Below, one piece after another: positions 46,082-54,655 of a stretch of 64,000 nt of DNA. Within the stretch, counting starts at the first letter, position 1, and every line of letters starts with the position of its first letter. A model generated the notes under the pieces. It searched no databases. It was not told the origin of the DNA and saw only the letters and a program-made list of their open reading frames with translations. The stretch is from Roseitalea sp. MMSF_3546 (lineage in GTDB: Bacteria; Pseudomonadota; Alphaproteobacteria; Rhizobiales; Rhizobiaceae): assembly GCF_030732865.1 (NCBI RefSeq), contig NZ_JASHKB010000010.1, positions 1-64,000 of the forward strand. The letters run 5' to 3'. The position numbers and the translations under genes are program-made.

Positions 46082-47143
46082 TTGGGCGAGCAACGGCTGA
46101 AAAGACCCCGCATGGCCGATGTGGCGCGCGAAGCCAGGGTCAACCGGATCACCGTCTCGCGCGCCCTGTCGCACCCCGAACTGGTCGCCGAGGACACGCT
46201 CGAGCGCATCCGCGCCGCCATCGCCAGGACCGGCTACGTACCCAACCAGATCGCGCGCGGGCTGAAGGCCGAGCACAGCCGCATCGTCTCGCTGATCACG
46301 CCGCCGCAGATGTCGGGCGTCTATGGCGCCGTGCTCGAACGGCTGTCGGCGGCGCTCTATGAGAGCGGGCTGATCGTCAACCTGTTTCCGGTGCTCGACA
46401 TCGAGGCGCAGCGCGAGGCGGTTCTGCCCGAACTGATCGGCTGGAAGCCGGCGGCGATCGTCATCTTCGGCATCCAGCTCACCGAGACGGCCCGGCAATC
46501 GCTGCTCGACCGGCACACGCCGGTTGTCGAACTGCTCAACTATCGCGCTGACAGCCCGGACACCTGCGTGGGCTACGATCAGGCCGAGGCGACCGAGATC
46601 CTCACCGATCACCTTCTGGACCGCGGCTATCGCCGGATCGGCTATGTGCACTCGGCCAATCCTTTGAACATCATGAACGAGCGCCGCCTGAGCGGGTTCG
46701 AAAAGGCGATCACGGCGCGCAAGGGCACGGTGCGGATGCTCGGCGGGACGAGGCCCGCCGCGCCGGCCGCCGACACCTGGATCGCCGGCACCGAGATCAA
46801 GTGCTTTCCCGGCTTTCAGGCCGGCTACGAACTCATGCAGCACCTTCACGAGCACGACCGGATGCCCGACGCCCTGCTCTATGCCAGCGACATGGTCGCG
46901 GTCGGCGCGCTGCAATACTGCCTGTCGCATGGCCTGACGCCGGCGCGCGACATCGGTCTGTGCGCGGTCGACGGCACCGAACTGACCTCGGTGATCAAGC
47001 CCGGCCTGACCAGCCTCGACTTTCCCTATGAGCGCGTGGTCGAATACGGGGCCGAGCAGATCCTTCGCCATGTCAATGACCGCACGGCGGCGCCCGAGCG
47101 CATTCGGATCCCGGCGAAGGTGCTCCACCGCCAGACGACCTAA
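46082..47143 (+). CDS. LacI-family transcriptional regulator
   Basis: A 353-residue LacI/GalR regulator: helix-turn-helix RMADVAREARVNRITVSRAL (about 10-29), hinge VPNQIARGLKAEHS, then an effector domain with sugar-binding-protein fold (GYRRIGYVHSANPLN, ALLYASDMVAVGALQY). The start is the TTG at 46082 with GAGGCGAGGA upstream; the ATG at 46112 would cut into the helix-turn-helix. It lies between the Tct genes and the sulfatases, both of which carry TGTNCTCGAGNACA operators, so it is the likely repressor of both units. Confidence 0.88.
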   Translation: MGEQRLKRPRMADVAREARVNRITVSRALSHPELVAEDTLERIRAAIARTGYVPNQIARGLKAEHSRIVSLITPPQMSGVYGAVLERLSAALYESGLIVNLFPVLDIEAQREAVLPELIGWKPAAIVIFGIQLTETARQSLLDRHTPVVELLNYRADSPDTCVGYDQAEATEILTDHLLDRGYRRIGYVHSANPLNIMNERRLSGFEKAITARKGTVRMLGGTRPAAPAADTWIAGTEIKCFPGFQAGYELMQHLHEHDRMPDALLYASDMVAVGALQYCLSHGLTPARDIGLCAVDGTELTSVIKPGLTSLDFPYERVVEYGAEQILRHVNDRTAAPERIRIPAKVLHRQTT

Positions 47144-47183
47144 ATGCCCGATATCAATATGTTTTCTGACGTTCATGGCCCGG

Positions 47184-47212
47184 TTTACACAGTAAATGTT
47201 CTCGAGTACATC
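47184..47212 (+). promoter_or_regulatory. promoter of the sulfatase genes overlapping operator copy 3
   Basis: TTTACA at 47184-47189 and TACATC at 47207-47212 with an exact 17-bp spacer make a plausible sigma70 promoter. The operator TGTTCTCGAGTACA (47197-47210) occupies the spacer and most of the -10. Confidence 0.5.
47197..47210. promoter_or_regulatory. CTCGAG-type operator, copy 3 (TGTTCTCGAGTACA)
   Basis: 14-bp operator 69 bp upstream of the first sulfatase start. It is identical, on the opposite strand, to the site at 42767-42780 upstream of tctC. Confidence 0.7.
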
Positions 47213-47278
47213 TGACCGCGGCACCCCGCACGCTGCCCCTTGAGGCCGTTCATGGCCCACCGACCCGAAAGGCGATCC

Positions 47279-48802
47279 ATGTCCGACAAGCCCAACCTGC
47301 TGTTCATCTTCTCCGATCAGCACAGCGCGGAAGTCGCCGGCTGCTATGGCGACCCGATCGCCGCAACCCCCAATCTGGACCGGCTGGCGAGCGCGGGCGT
47401 CACCTTCGACAACGCCTACTGCCCCTCGCCGATCTGCACGCCCTCGCGCATGGCGATGATGACCGCCCGTCACCCGCACCGAAACCGTGTGTGGGGCAAC
47501 GAGGACATCCTGCATTCGGGCATTCCGACGATGGCGCATTCGCTCGGCGCGGCCGGCTGTCATCCGACGCTGATCGGCCGGCTGCACTCGGTCGGCCCCG
47601 ACCAGCTCCTGGGCTACGCCCGGCGCGAGATCGGCGATCACCATCCCAACTGGCTGGGGGTGCCGCGCATCGACATGGGGCCGCTGCAGGGCACCGCGTC
47701 GCCCGACCGGCGCAGCCTGCGCCAGTCCGGGATCGGGCTGAGCGCCTATGACGTCAAGGACGAACAGGTCGCCGACAGGGCGGTCGCAACGCTGGAGGAC
47801 TATGCCGACAGGCTCCGGTCGGGCACGATGGAGCGCTTTGCCATGACCGTCGGGCTGATGCTGCCGCACGCGCCCTTCGTTGCGCGCAAGGCCGATTACG
47901 AGCGCTTTGCCGGCAAGGTGGGGCTTGCGGCCAGGCGCGCACCGGCCCCCGAAGACGACCATCCCTGGATCGCCCGCTGGCGCGCCCATCGCGACATCGT
48001 CGATGTCACCGAGCAGGAGGAGTTGCGCGCGCGCACCGCCTATTACGGCCTGGTTCACGCCATGGACCGGATGATCGGGCGCATCCTCGACCGGCTCGAC
48101 GCGCTCGGCCTGGCCGACAACACGCTCGTCGTCTACGCCTCCGACCATGGCGAGCAGATCGGCGAGCACGGCCTGTGGTGGAAGCACACCTTCTACGAGG
48201 CATCCGCCCGCGTGCCGGTCATCATGCGCTGGCCGGATCGCCTGCCCGCCGGCGAGCGGCGCACGCAGGTCGTCAACCTCATCGACCTGACCGCGACCAT
48301 GCTCGAGGCCATGGGCGCGCCGCCGCTGCCCAATGCCGACGGCGTGAGCTTCCTTGGCGTCGCGCGCGATGCCGCCGCGCCCTGGGCGAACCGGACGTTC
48401 AGCGAATACTGCTACGGGTCCGAATTCGACTGGGGCATTCCCGGCACCGGGCAGATCCGCATGATCCGCACCGAGCGCTACAAGCTGGTTTACTATCACG
48501 GCTACCGGCCGCAGCTTTTCGACCTCACGGCCGACCCCGACGAAACGCGCGATCTCGCAGCCGACCCGGCCCATGCTGCCATTCGCCAACAGCTGACCCG
48601 TCAGGTGCTCGAGGGCTGGGACCCCGATGCGATCGAGCGCCATATCGAAGCGTCGATCCCCGACAAGCGGATCCTGGCGCGCTGGGCCGAGACCGTGCGG
48701 CCCGAAAGCCGGTTCATGTGGGAGATGAAGCCCGAGCACAACCGTCTCGACGACCAGCAGACCGCCCACGCCTCGGCGCCGGCGGCCGCCGCAAGCCGAT
48801 GA
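47279..48802 (+). CDS. type I sulfatase
   Basis: A 507-residue sulfatase of the formylglycine type. The metal-binding Asp is in FSDQHS (Asp13), and the modification motif C-x-P-x-R is CTPSR at residues 53-57, where Cys53 would be oxidised to formylglycine. Further active-site elements are YASDHGEQIGEHGLWWKHT with Asp-His metal ligands. No signal peptide is present, so it acts in the cytosol on an imported organosulfate. The ATG at 47279 has AAGG upstream. It is preceded by operator copy 3. Relatives include choline-sulfatase-like and sugar sulfatases; the substrate is unknown. Confidence 0.88.
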   Translation: MSDKPNLLFIFSDQHSAEVAGCYGDPIAATPNLDRLASAGVTFDNAYCPSPICTPSRMAMMTARHPHRNRVWGNEDILHSGIPTMAHSLGAAGCHPTLIGRLHSVGPDQLLGYARREIGDHHPNWLGVPRIDMGPLQGTASPDRRSLRQSGIGLSAYDVKDEQVADRAVATLEDYADRLRSGTMERFAMTVGLMLPHAPFVARKADYERFAGKVGLAARRAPAPEDDHPWIARWRAHRDIVDVTEQEELRARTAYYGLVHAMDRMIGRILDRLDALGLADNTLVVYASDHGEQIGEHGLWWKHTFYEASARVPVIMRWPDRLPAGERRTQVVNLIDLTATMLEAMGAPPLPNADGVSFLGVARDAAAPWANRTFSEYCYGSEFDWGIPGTGQIRMIRTERYKLVYYHGYRPQLFDLTADPDETRDLAADPAHAAIRQQLTRQVLEGWDPDAIERHIEASIPDKRILARWAETVRPESRFMWEMKPEHNRLDDQQTAHASAPAAAASR

Positions 48803-48836
48803 CGGCCAGAGCCCCCCTCCAGCGCGCCGGTGTCCC

Positions 48837-50324
48837 GTGACGCAACGCCCCAATATCCTGCTTCTTTATTCCGACCAGCACGCCGCGCTGGCCGGCTGCT
48901 ATGGCGACCCGGTCGTGCGCACGCCCAATCTCGATGCGCTGGCCGCGCGCGGCGTCACCTTCGACAATTGCTACTGCCCCTCGCCGATCTGCCTGCCCTC
49001 GCGCATGTCATTCCTGACCGGCCAGGAACCGCACCGCCTGCAATGTTGGGTCAATCAGGACATCATGCATTCGGGCGTGCCGACATTTGCGCATGCGCTG
49101 GGCGCGGCCGGCTACGAGACGCGGCTGGTCGGCCGCATGCATTCGCTCGGCCCCGACCAGACCCGCGGTTATGCCACGCGCATGATCGGCGATCACAGCC
49201 CGAACTGGCCCGGCGGACCGGCGCACGATCTCGGCCCGCTCGACAAGGCCAACGATCCATGGCGCGAAAGCCTGACGGCGTCCGGGCCGGGGCGCTCGGC
49301 CTATGAGAGCTATGACCGCGCGGTCACCGACGCCGCCATCGGCTCGCTCGACGAACTGGGCCGGCGCAAGGCGGCGGGGGACGACACGCCCTTTGCCCTG
49401 ACGGTCGGCTGGATCCTGCCGCACGCGCCCTATGTGTGCGATCCCGCCCTGTACGAGAGCTATCGCGGCATGGTGCCCCCGCCCGCGCTCGGCCCGCCTG
49501 GCAGGGAGCATCCGCACCATCGCTGGTGGCGGCACGATCGCGGCATTGCCGACGCGGCGCCCGAGGACGTCGAGCGCGCCCGCACCGCCTATTACGGGCT
49601 GGTGACGGCGATGGACGCGATGATCGGCGAGGTTCTCGCGGCGCTGTCGCGCGCCGGCCTCGGCGAGAACACGCTGGTGATCTACACCTCCGATCACGGC
49701 GAACATCTGGGCAATCGCGGCCTGTGGTGGAAGTCGACGCTTTTCGACGAGGCCGCGCGCGTGCCGCTGATCATGGCCTGGCCGGGCACCATCGAACCCG
49801 GTCGACGCCGCCGCACCGTCGTCAGCCAGATCGATCTGACCGCGACCATGCTCGACTGCGCCGGCGCGCCGGCCTTGCCGAACGCGCAGGGCCGGAGCTT
49901 TGCGCCGATGCTCGCCGACCCCTCGGCGCCCTGGGTCGACGCGGCCCTGTGCGAATACGTCAATGACGGCATTGCGGCATGGACCGGCGGCAAACGGGTC
50001 ATCCAGCGAATGATCCGCACGGGCCGTTTCAAGTATGTCTACCATCACGGCGAGCCGGAGCAATTGTTCAACATGCGCGCCGATCCGGCCGAAACCGAGG
50101 ATCTTGCCGGCGATCCCGGTCACGCGGCCGTCTGCGCGGCGCTGCGCGCCCGGGTTCTGAGCGACTGGGATCCCGATGCCATCGCCGGCGTGCTCGAAAC
50201 CCGCGCGGCGGAGCAGGACCTGCTCAGGCAATGGACGCGGGCGGTCGCGCCCGCCGAGATCGTGCGCTGGCAAATGGCGGCAAGTGACAGCTGGCTGACC
50301 GATCCGAACGAAGGGCCGGCCTGA
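48837..50324 (+). CDS. type I sulfatase, second copy
   Basis: A 495-residue sulfatase closely similar in layout to the preceding gene: YSDQHA (Asp13 region), CYCPSPIC followed by CLPSR at 52-56 (formylglycine Cys52) and YTSDHGEHLGNRGLWWKST. No signal peptide. It starts at GTG 48837, 34 bp after the first sulfatase, and the two are probably one transcript from tandem duplication followed by divergence. No formylglycine-generating enzyme gene is in the window, so maturation must come from elsewhere. Confidence 0.88.
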   Translation: MTQRPNILLLYSDQHAALAGCYGDPVVRTPNLDALAARGVTFDNCYCPSPICLPSRMSFLTGQEPHRLQCWVNQDIMHSGVPTFAHALGAAGYETRLVGRMHSLGPDQTRGYATRMIGDHSPNWPGGPAHDLGPLDKANDPWRESLTASGPGRSAYESYDRAVTDAAIGSLDELGRRKAAGDDTPFALTVGWILPHAPYVCDPALYESYRGMVPPPALGPPGREHPHHRWWRHDRGIADAAPEDVERARTAYYGLVTAMDAMIGEVLAALSRAGLGENTLVIYTSDHGEHLGNRGLWWKSTLFDEAARVPLIMAWPGTIEPGRRRRTVVSQIDLTATMLDCAGAPALPNAQGRSFAPMLADPSAPWVDAALCEYVNDGIAAWTGGKRVIQRMIRTGRFKYVYHHGEPEQLFNMRADPAETEDLAGDPGHAAVCAALRARVLSDWDPDAIAGVLETRAAEQDLLRQWTRAVAPAEIVRWQMAASDSWLTDPNEGPA

Positions 50325-50358
50325 ACCGGCCCTGGCGCGCTGGCGGGCCGATCGGGCC

Positions 50359-50374
50359 GCCGGCGATCGCCGGC
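50359..50374. repeat. 16-bp perfect palindrome after the sulfatase genes
   Basis: GCCGGCGATCGCCGGC lies 35 bp after the second sulfatase stop, flanked by outer arms CGCTGGCG and CGCCAGCG that can close a larger stem. It may terminate the sulfatase transcript; no T-run follows directly. Confidence 0.4.
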
Positions 50375-50390
50375 CGCTCGCGCCAGCGAA

Positions 50391-50402
50391 TTCTATATAG
50401 AA
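50391..50402. promoter_or_regulatory. candidate operator TTCTATATAGAA upstream of the IclR operon
   Basis: A perfect 12-bp AT-rich palindrome 64 bp before the first gene of the operon that encodes an IclR-family regulator. The following 40 bp are strikingly AT-rich and include TTGCAC at 50410-50415 as a possible -35, but no good -10 could be assigned. Confidence 0.45.
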
Positions 50403-50465
50403 AAACTGTTTGCACTTATAAAAACGATATGAGACTATCGCTCCCGGAACACCGGGGAGGACGAG

Positions 50466-51650
50466 ATGGTCGCCGACACGAGCGCGTTGCGTGGGGTTGC
50501 ATGGGATCACAGGCGCTGCTGGGGCCCGCTCGATGCGAGCGTGCCGATCTATGCCGAAACCCACGGCCGCCAGGTGGTCTGGGAGCGGCGCTCGCTCTAC
50601 AGCTTCGGCGAAGGCAATCTTGACGAATATGCGGCGCGCTACGACCTGGTCATCTTCGACCACCCCTTCGTCGGCGAGGCGGCGCAGCGCGGCTATCTGC
50701 TCGATCTGACCGATTTCGTGACCGCGGCCGACCGGGAGCGCTTTGCCGCCGATTCGGTCGGCGCGTCCTGGCAGTCCTACTGGGCCGATGACCGGCTGTG
50801 GGCGCTGCCCATCGATGCCGCCGGGCAGACGGCGGCGTGGCGCGCCGATCTGATGGATCGTCACGGATTCGACGTGCCGGCAACGATCGAGGGCGTGATC
50901 GCGCTTGGCGAGGCAGCGCGCGCCAGAGGCTGCTGGATGGCCTTCCCGGGAAAGCCGACCGACCTTTTCTGCTGCTTCCTGTCGCTTGCCGCGAGCACCG
51001 GCGAAACGCCGGGCGAACGGGCCGACCGCTTGGTTTCCGAGGAGACGGCGGGCCAGGTGATGGAGCTGTTGCGGCGGCTGATCGCCCAGGCCCATCCCGA
51101 GGCGCGGCACTGGAACCCGATCCAGTGCTTCGACCACATGGTCGCCAATGACGACATCGTCTATGTTCCCTATGCGTTCAACTACATCAACTACGCCACC
51201 CACCCGGCGCGCCCGCTGACCTTCGGCGGCCCTCCCAAGGTGTTTGCCGACAGGCCGGCGCGCGCGCTGCTCGGCGGGGCCGGCATCGGCATCAGCGCCG
51301 AAACCGCCGACCCCGAAGCCGCCTATGCCTATGCGGCGTGGCTGTGCGGGCAGGACTTCCAGACGGGCGAATATGTGCGCGCGGGCGGGCAGCCGGCCAG
51401 CCGGGCGGCCTGGCAGAGCGCGCAATGCAACGCGCTGACCGGCAATTTCCTGGCGAACACGCTCGCGGCGATGGACGATGCCTATCTGCGCCCGACCTTC
51501 GACGGCTTCGTGCCGCTGTTCCGCGAGGCGACGCACCGGATCACGGCGGTCATCCACGACGAAGCGCCCGAGGCGGCGTTCCTGTCGTGGCTGAACGACT
51601 CCTACGGCGCCCTGCGCGAGGGCACGGCGCGAACGGTTGCGGCACAATGA
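50466..51650 (+). CDS. ABC-type solute-binding-like protein without signal peptide
   Basis: A 394-residue protein with the bacterial extracellular solute-binding (SBP_bac_1, carbohydrate) fold: LVIFDHPFVGEA, LWALPIDAAGQTAAWRADLM, then the hinge-region GAGIGISAETADPEAAYAYAAWL. It begins MVADTSALRGVAWDHR and shows no signal peptide or lipobox, so it should stay in the cytosol. GGGGAGGA precedes the ATG at 50466. Its stop overlaps the start of the IclR regulator gene (ATGA). A cytosolic ligand-binding or sensing role linked to the regulator is possible; a mis-assigned start is less likely because no hydrophobic stretch lies upstream in frame. Confidence 0.72.
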   Translation: MVADTSALRGVAWDHRRCWGPLDASVPIYAETHGRQVVWERRSLYSFGEGNLDEYAARYDLVIFDHPFVGEAAQRGYLLDLTDFVTAADRERFAADSVGASWQSYWADDRLWALPIDAAGQTAAWRADLMDRHGFDVPATIEGVIALGEAARARGCWMAFPGKPTDLFCCFLSLAASTGETPGERADRLVSEETAGQVMELLRRLIAQAHPEARHWNPIQCFDHMVANDDIVYVPYAFNYINYATHPARPLTFGGPPKVFADRPARALLGGAGIGISAETADPEAAYAYAAWLCGQDFQTGEYVRAGGQPASRAAWQSAQCNALTGNFLANTLAAMDDAYLRPTFDGFVPLFREATHRITAVIHDEAPEAAFLSWLNDSYGALREGTARTVAAQ

Positions 51651-52498
51651 GGGACACGCGGTCCAAACCGGCCCCGGCGGCCGTACCGACCGAGCGCGGC
51701 AAGCGCACCTACAACGTGCCGGCCGCCGAAAAGGCGCTCGACCTGATCGAATACGCGGCCACCATGCCCGAGGGCCTGACCGCCACCGAGCTCGCCGCCG
51801 GCGTCGGGCGCAGCGTGCACGAGATCTATCGCGTCATCCAGGTGCTGGAGGCGCGCGGCTATCTGTACCGGCCGCCCGGCAGCGACCGCTACAAGCTCTC
51901 GCTCAAGCTGTTCGAACTCGCCCACCGCATTCCGACGACACGGCAACTGGCCGATGCGGCGCTGCCGATCATGCAGGCGCTGGCGCCGGCGACGATGCAG
52001 TCGTGCCATCTGGCCGTGCTCAGCGGCGCGGACGTGCTGATCATCATGCAGGCCGACCCGCCCCTGCCGATGCGCTATTCGGTGTCGCTGGGCGCGCGCT
52101 TTCCGTTCGAGGAGACCAGTTCGGGGCTTCTGCTCTACGCATTTTCGGACGCAGCGACCCGCGAGGGGCTCGACCGGGCGGTCGCCGCCCGCGAAACGGG
52201 CGCCGGACCGGTGGCCACTGTGCGGCGCCAGGCCGAGGAGATCGTCGCGCGCGGCCATGACCTGCGCGCCTCGCTCGCCGTCGACGGCGTCACCAACATC
52301 TCCGTGCCGATCTTCGACTATCTGGGCCATGTCGTCGCCGCGCTGACGGTCGCCCACCTCAAGCAGCGGGCGGCGACGGTGCCGCTCGAGACGGTTCTCG
52401 AACACACGATCGACGCCGGACGGGCGTTGTCGCGACAGCTCGGCGCAGGCAGCAGGCTGTCGGAAGACGAAAACGATCTGCCCGCAGGCGGGCGATGA
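51647..52498 (+). CDS. IclR-family transcriptional regulator
   Basis: A 283-residue regulator with a winged helix-turn-helix at about residues 22-85 (AAEKALDLIEYA, LTATELAAGVGRSVHEIYRVIQVLEARGYL) and an IclR effector domain (HLAVLSGADVLIIMQ, FEETSSGLLLYAFS, ISVPIFDYLGHVVAALTV). It is translationally coupled to the solute-binding-like gene upstream and followed after 53 bp by the ribose-type importer genes, which it probably controls, with a pathway sugar or acid as effector. Confidence 0.88.
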   Translation: MRDTRSKPAPAAVPTERGKRTYNVPAAEKALDLIEYAATMPEGLTATELAAGVGRSVHEIYRVIQVLEARGYLYRPPGSDRYKLSLKLFELAHRIPTTRQLADAALPIMQALAPATMQSCHLAVLSGADVLIIMQADPPLPMRYSVSLGARFPFEETSSGLLLYAFSDAATREGLDRAVAARETGAGPVATVRRQAEEIVARGHDLRASLAVDGVTNISVPIFDYLGHVVAALTVAHLKQRAATVPLETVLEHTIDAGRALSRQLGAGSRLSEDENDLPAGGR

Positions 52499-52551
52499 CG
52501 CTCGGCGCATCGCTCGCCAATCGCATCTGTCAGTCACGAAGGAGGAGCAAG

Positions 52552-53577
52552 ATGCACAAATCGATGAAGACATTGCTGATCGCGGCGGCCTCGACCGTCG
52601 CCATGGTGGCCACCACGATGGCGCAGGAAACGCCCAAGACGGTCGGCTACATCGTCAACTACGCCACCCATGAATGGTACCAGAACGTGATCGGCGGCAT
52701 GCAGGACCGCGCCGCCGAACTGGGCATCGAACTGGAGGTCATCGACGCCAATCTCGACATCGCCAAGCAGGTCTCGGCCGCCGAGGACTTCATGGCGCGC
52801 AATGTCGACGTGATGATCATCACGCCGGTCAACGAGGAAGGCGCGGTGCCGATCCTGCGCCGGGCCAAGGCGGCCGGCGTGCCGGTGGTGCTCGAAGGCA
52901 ATCCGGTGGTCGGCATGGATACACTTGTCGCCATCTGCGACTACGACACCGGCTACAACGCCGGCGTGGAAGCGGGCAAATGGGCCAAGGAAAACCTCGA
53001 AGGTCCGGTGCGCGTGATGAATGTCGGCCTGCCGCTGCTGTCGGCGACGGTGCTGCGCTCGAACGGGTTCATGGACGGCATCCGCACCGAAATGCCCGAC
53101 GCCGAACTGGTCCACGACCTCGACGGTGGCGGCAACCCCGACCGCGCCCAGGAAGTGTCCGCCGCCGCGCTTGCCGCCGACAGCGACATCAACGTCATCT
53201 ACGGGATCAACGATTCCTCGGCGCTGGGCGGTCTTCAGGCCTGGCGCGCGGCCGGCCTGCCCGAGGACAATCTGCTCGTGGTCGGCACGGGCGGCGAGGG
53301 CCTGGCCTTCCTCAACGAGATGGCCAAGGACGGCCCGCTGCAACTGGAAGCGGCGATGTTCCCCGAAAAGGTCGGCTTCACCTCGATGGACGCGGCGGTC
53401 GCCATGTTCAATGGCGAGGACCTGCCCGAGCACATCGTCAGCCCGACACATACGCTGACGCCGGAGACGGCCCTGGAGTTCTACGATTTCGACGGCGAAA
53501 GCCGGCAGATCAACTGGGAGCGCGTCAACGAGCTCGAAGCGCCCGACCAGTGCATGAAATACGCCTCCGATCTTTGA
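52552..53577 (+). CDS. ribose-type ABC transporter substrate-binding protein
   Basis: A 341-residue periplasmic binding protein of the Peripla_BP_4 (RbsB) family with a signal peptide (residues about 1-24, ending MAQE). Core elements are VGYIVNYATHEWYQNVIGGM, DVMIITPVNEEGAVPILRRAKAAGVPVV and the hinge INVIYGINDSSALGGLQAW. It binds a monosaccharide or polyol and delivers it to the two permeases encoded downstream. AAGGAGGAG precedes the ATG at 52552. Confidence 0.9.
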   Translation: MHKSMKTLLIAAASTVAMVATTMAQETPKTVGYIVNYATHEWYQNVIGGMQDRAAELGIELEVIDANLDIAKQVSAAEDFMARNVDVMIITPVNEEGAVPILRRAKAAGVPVVLEGNPVVGMDTLVAICDYDTGYNAGVEAGKWAKENLEGPVRVMNVGLPLLSATVLRSNGFMDGIRTEMPDAELVHDLDGGGNPDRAQEVSAAALAADSDINVIYGINDSSALGGLQAWRAAGLPEDNLLVVGTGGEGLAFLNEMAKDGPLQLEAAMFPEKVGFTSMDAAVAMFNGEDLPEHIVSPTHTLTPETALEFYDFDGESRQINWERVNELEAPDQCMKYASDL

Positions 53578-53662
53578 TCGAAAGCCGGTTGCGGGCGGGG
53601 CCTTGTCGCCCTGCCCGCCCAGCGGCGGAGCACGAGGCCAACCCGAACATGGACCTGGCGCG

Positions 53663-54655
53663 ATGAGCGTGACCTCAGACCAATCGCCGACCCGGCAAGC
53701 GCGCGGGCTTTCGCTCGGCGGGCTGCTGCGCAACGAGCAGATCTTCCTGATCATCCTGCTCGCGGTGCTGATCGTCGGGCTGTCGCTGGCCGCGCCGCGC
53801 TTCATGACCGCCGAGAACGCGACCGCGATCCTGCATCAGAGCGCGATGGTTCTGATCGTCGCGGTCGGCATGACGATGCTGCTGATCACCGCCGAGGTCG
53901 ACATTTCGGTGGGCGCCTCGCTCGCCTTTGCGTCCTGCGTGGTCATGGATGTCATCAACACCACCAGTTCGCTGACGCTGGGCATACTGGCGGGGCTTGC
54001 CTTCGGCGGCGGCGTGGGGCTGTTCAACGGCCTGGTCGTCACGCGGCTGAAGGTCAATTCGCTGATCGCGACCATCGCCACGATGATGATCCTGCAGGGC
54101 GGGGTGTTCCTTTATACGCGCGAAGCGGTGCAGAACCACCACCAGATCGAGGCGTTCTCGCTGATCGCGACGGGCTATGTCGGGCCGGTGCCGGTGCCGG
54201 TGATCATCGCCGCGCTGCTTGCCGTCGTCTTCTACGTGATGCTCAACTACACGCTGATCGGCAGGCGCGTCTTCGCCGTCGGCTCCAATCCCAAGGCGGC
54301 GCGGCTTTCGGGGCTGTCGCCGGAAACAATCAAGCTCGTCGCATTCGTCGTCACCGGCATCCTCGTCGGCGTGGCGGCGACGATTCTCGCCTCGCTGCTC
54401 AATGCCGGCCAGCCGACGGCCGGGCGCGGCTTCGAGCTGATCGTCATCGCCGCGGTGCTGCTGGGCGGCACCAGCCTGTTCGGCGGCAAGGGCACCATCG
54501 CCGGCACCATACTGGGCGTTCTGATCCTGAAGATCATCGACAACGGCATCATCATCCTGCGCTGGAACCAGGATCTGCAGATCATCGTGCCGGGCGTCGT
54601 GATCATCCTGGCGATGTTTCTCGACCAGCTCAGAAAGGGCCGCACCGATGGTTGA
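53663..54655 (+). CDS. ribose-type ABC transporter permease (RbsC-like), first
   Basis: A 330-residue BPD_transp_2 permease with about nine membrane segments and the family signature ITAEVDISVGASLAFAS near residue 75-91, plus AVGSNPKAARLSGL in the cytoplasmic loop. The ATG at 53663 is used; its ribosome site is weak. It overlaps the ATPase gene by eight bases. A second, different permease follows the ATPase, suggesting a heterodimeric channel. Confidence 0.88.
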   Translation: MSVTSDQSPTRQARGLSLGGLLRNEQIFLIILLAVLIVGLSLAAPRFMTAENATAILHQSAMVLIVAVGMTMLLITAEVDISVGASLAFASCVVMDVINTTSSLTLGILAGLAFGGGVGLFNGLVVTRLKVNSLIATIATMMILQGGVFLYTREAVQNHHQIEAFSLIATGYVGPVPVPVIIAALLAVVFYVMLNYTLIGRRVFAVGSNPKAARLSGLSPETIKLVAFVVTGILVGVAATILASLLNAGQPTAGRGFELIVIAAVLLGGTSLFGGKGTIAGTILGVLILKIIDNGIIILRWNQDLQIIVPGVVIILAMFLDQLRKGRTDG

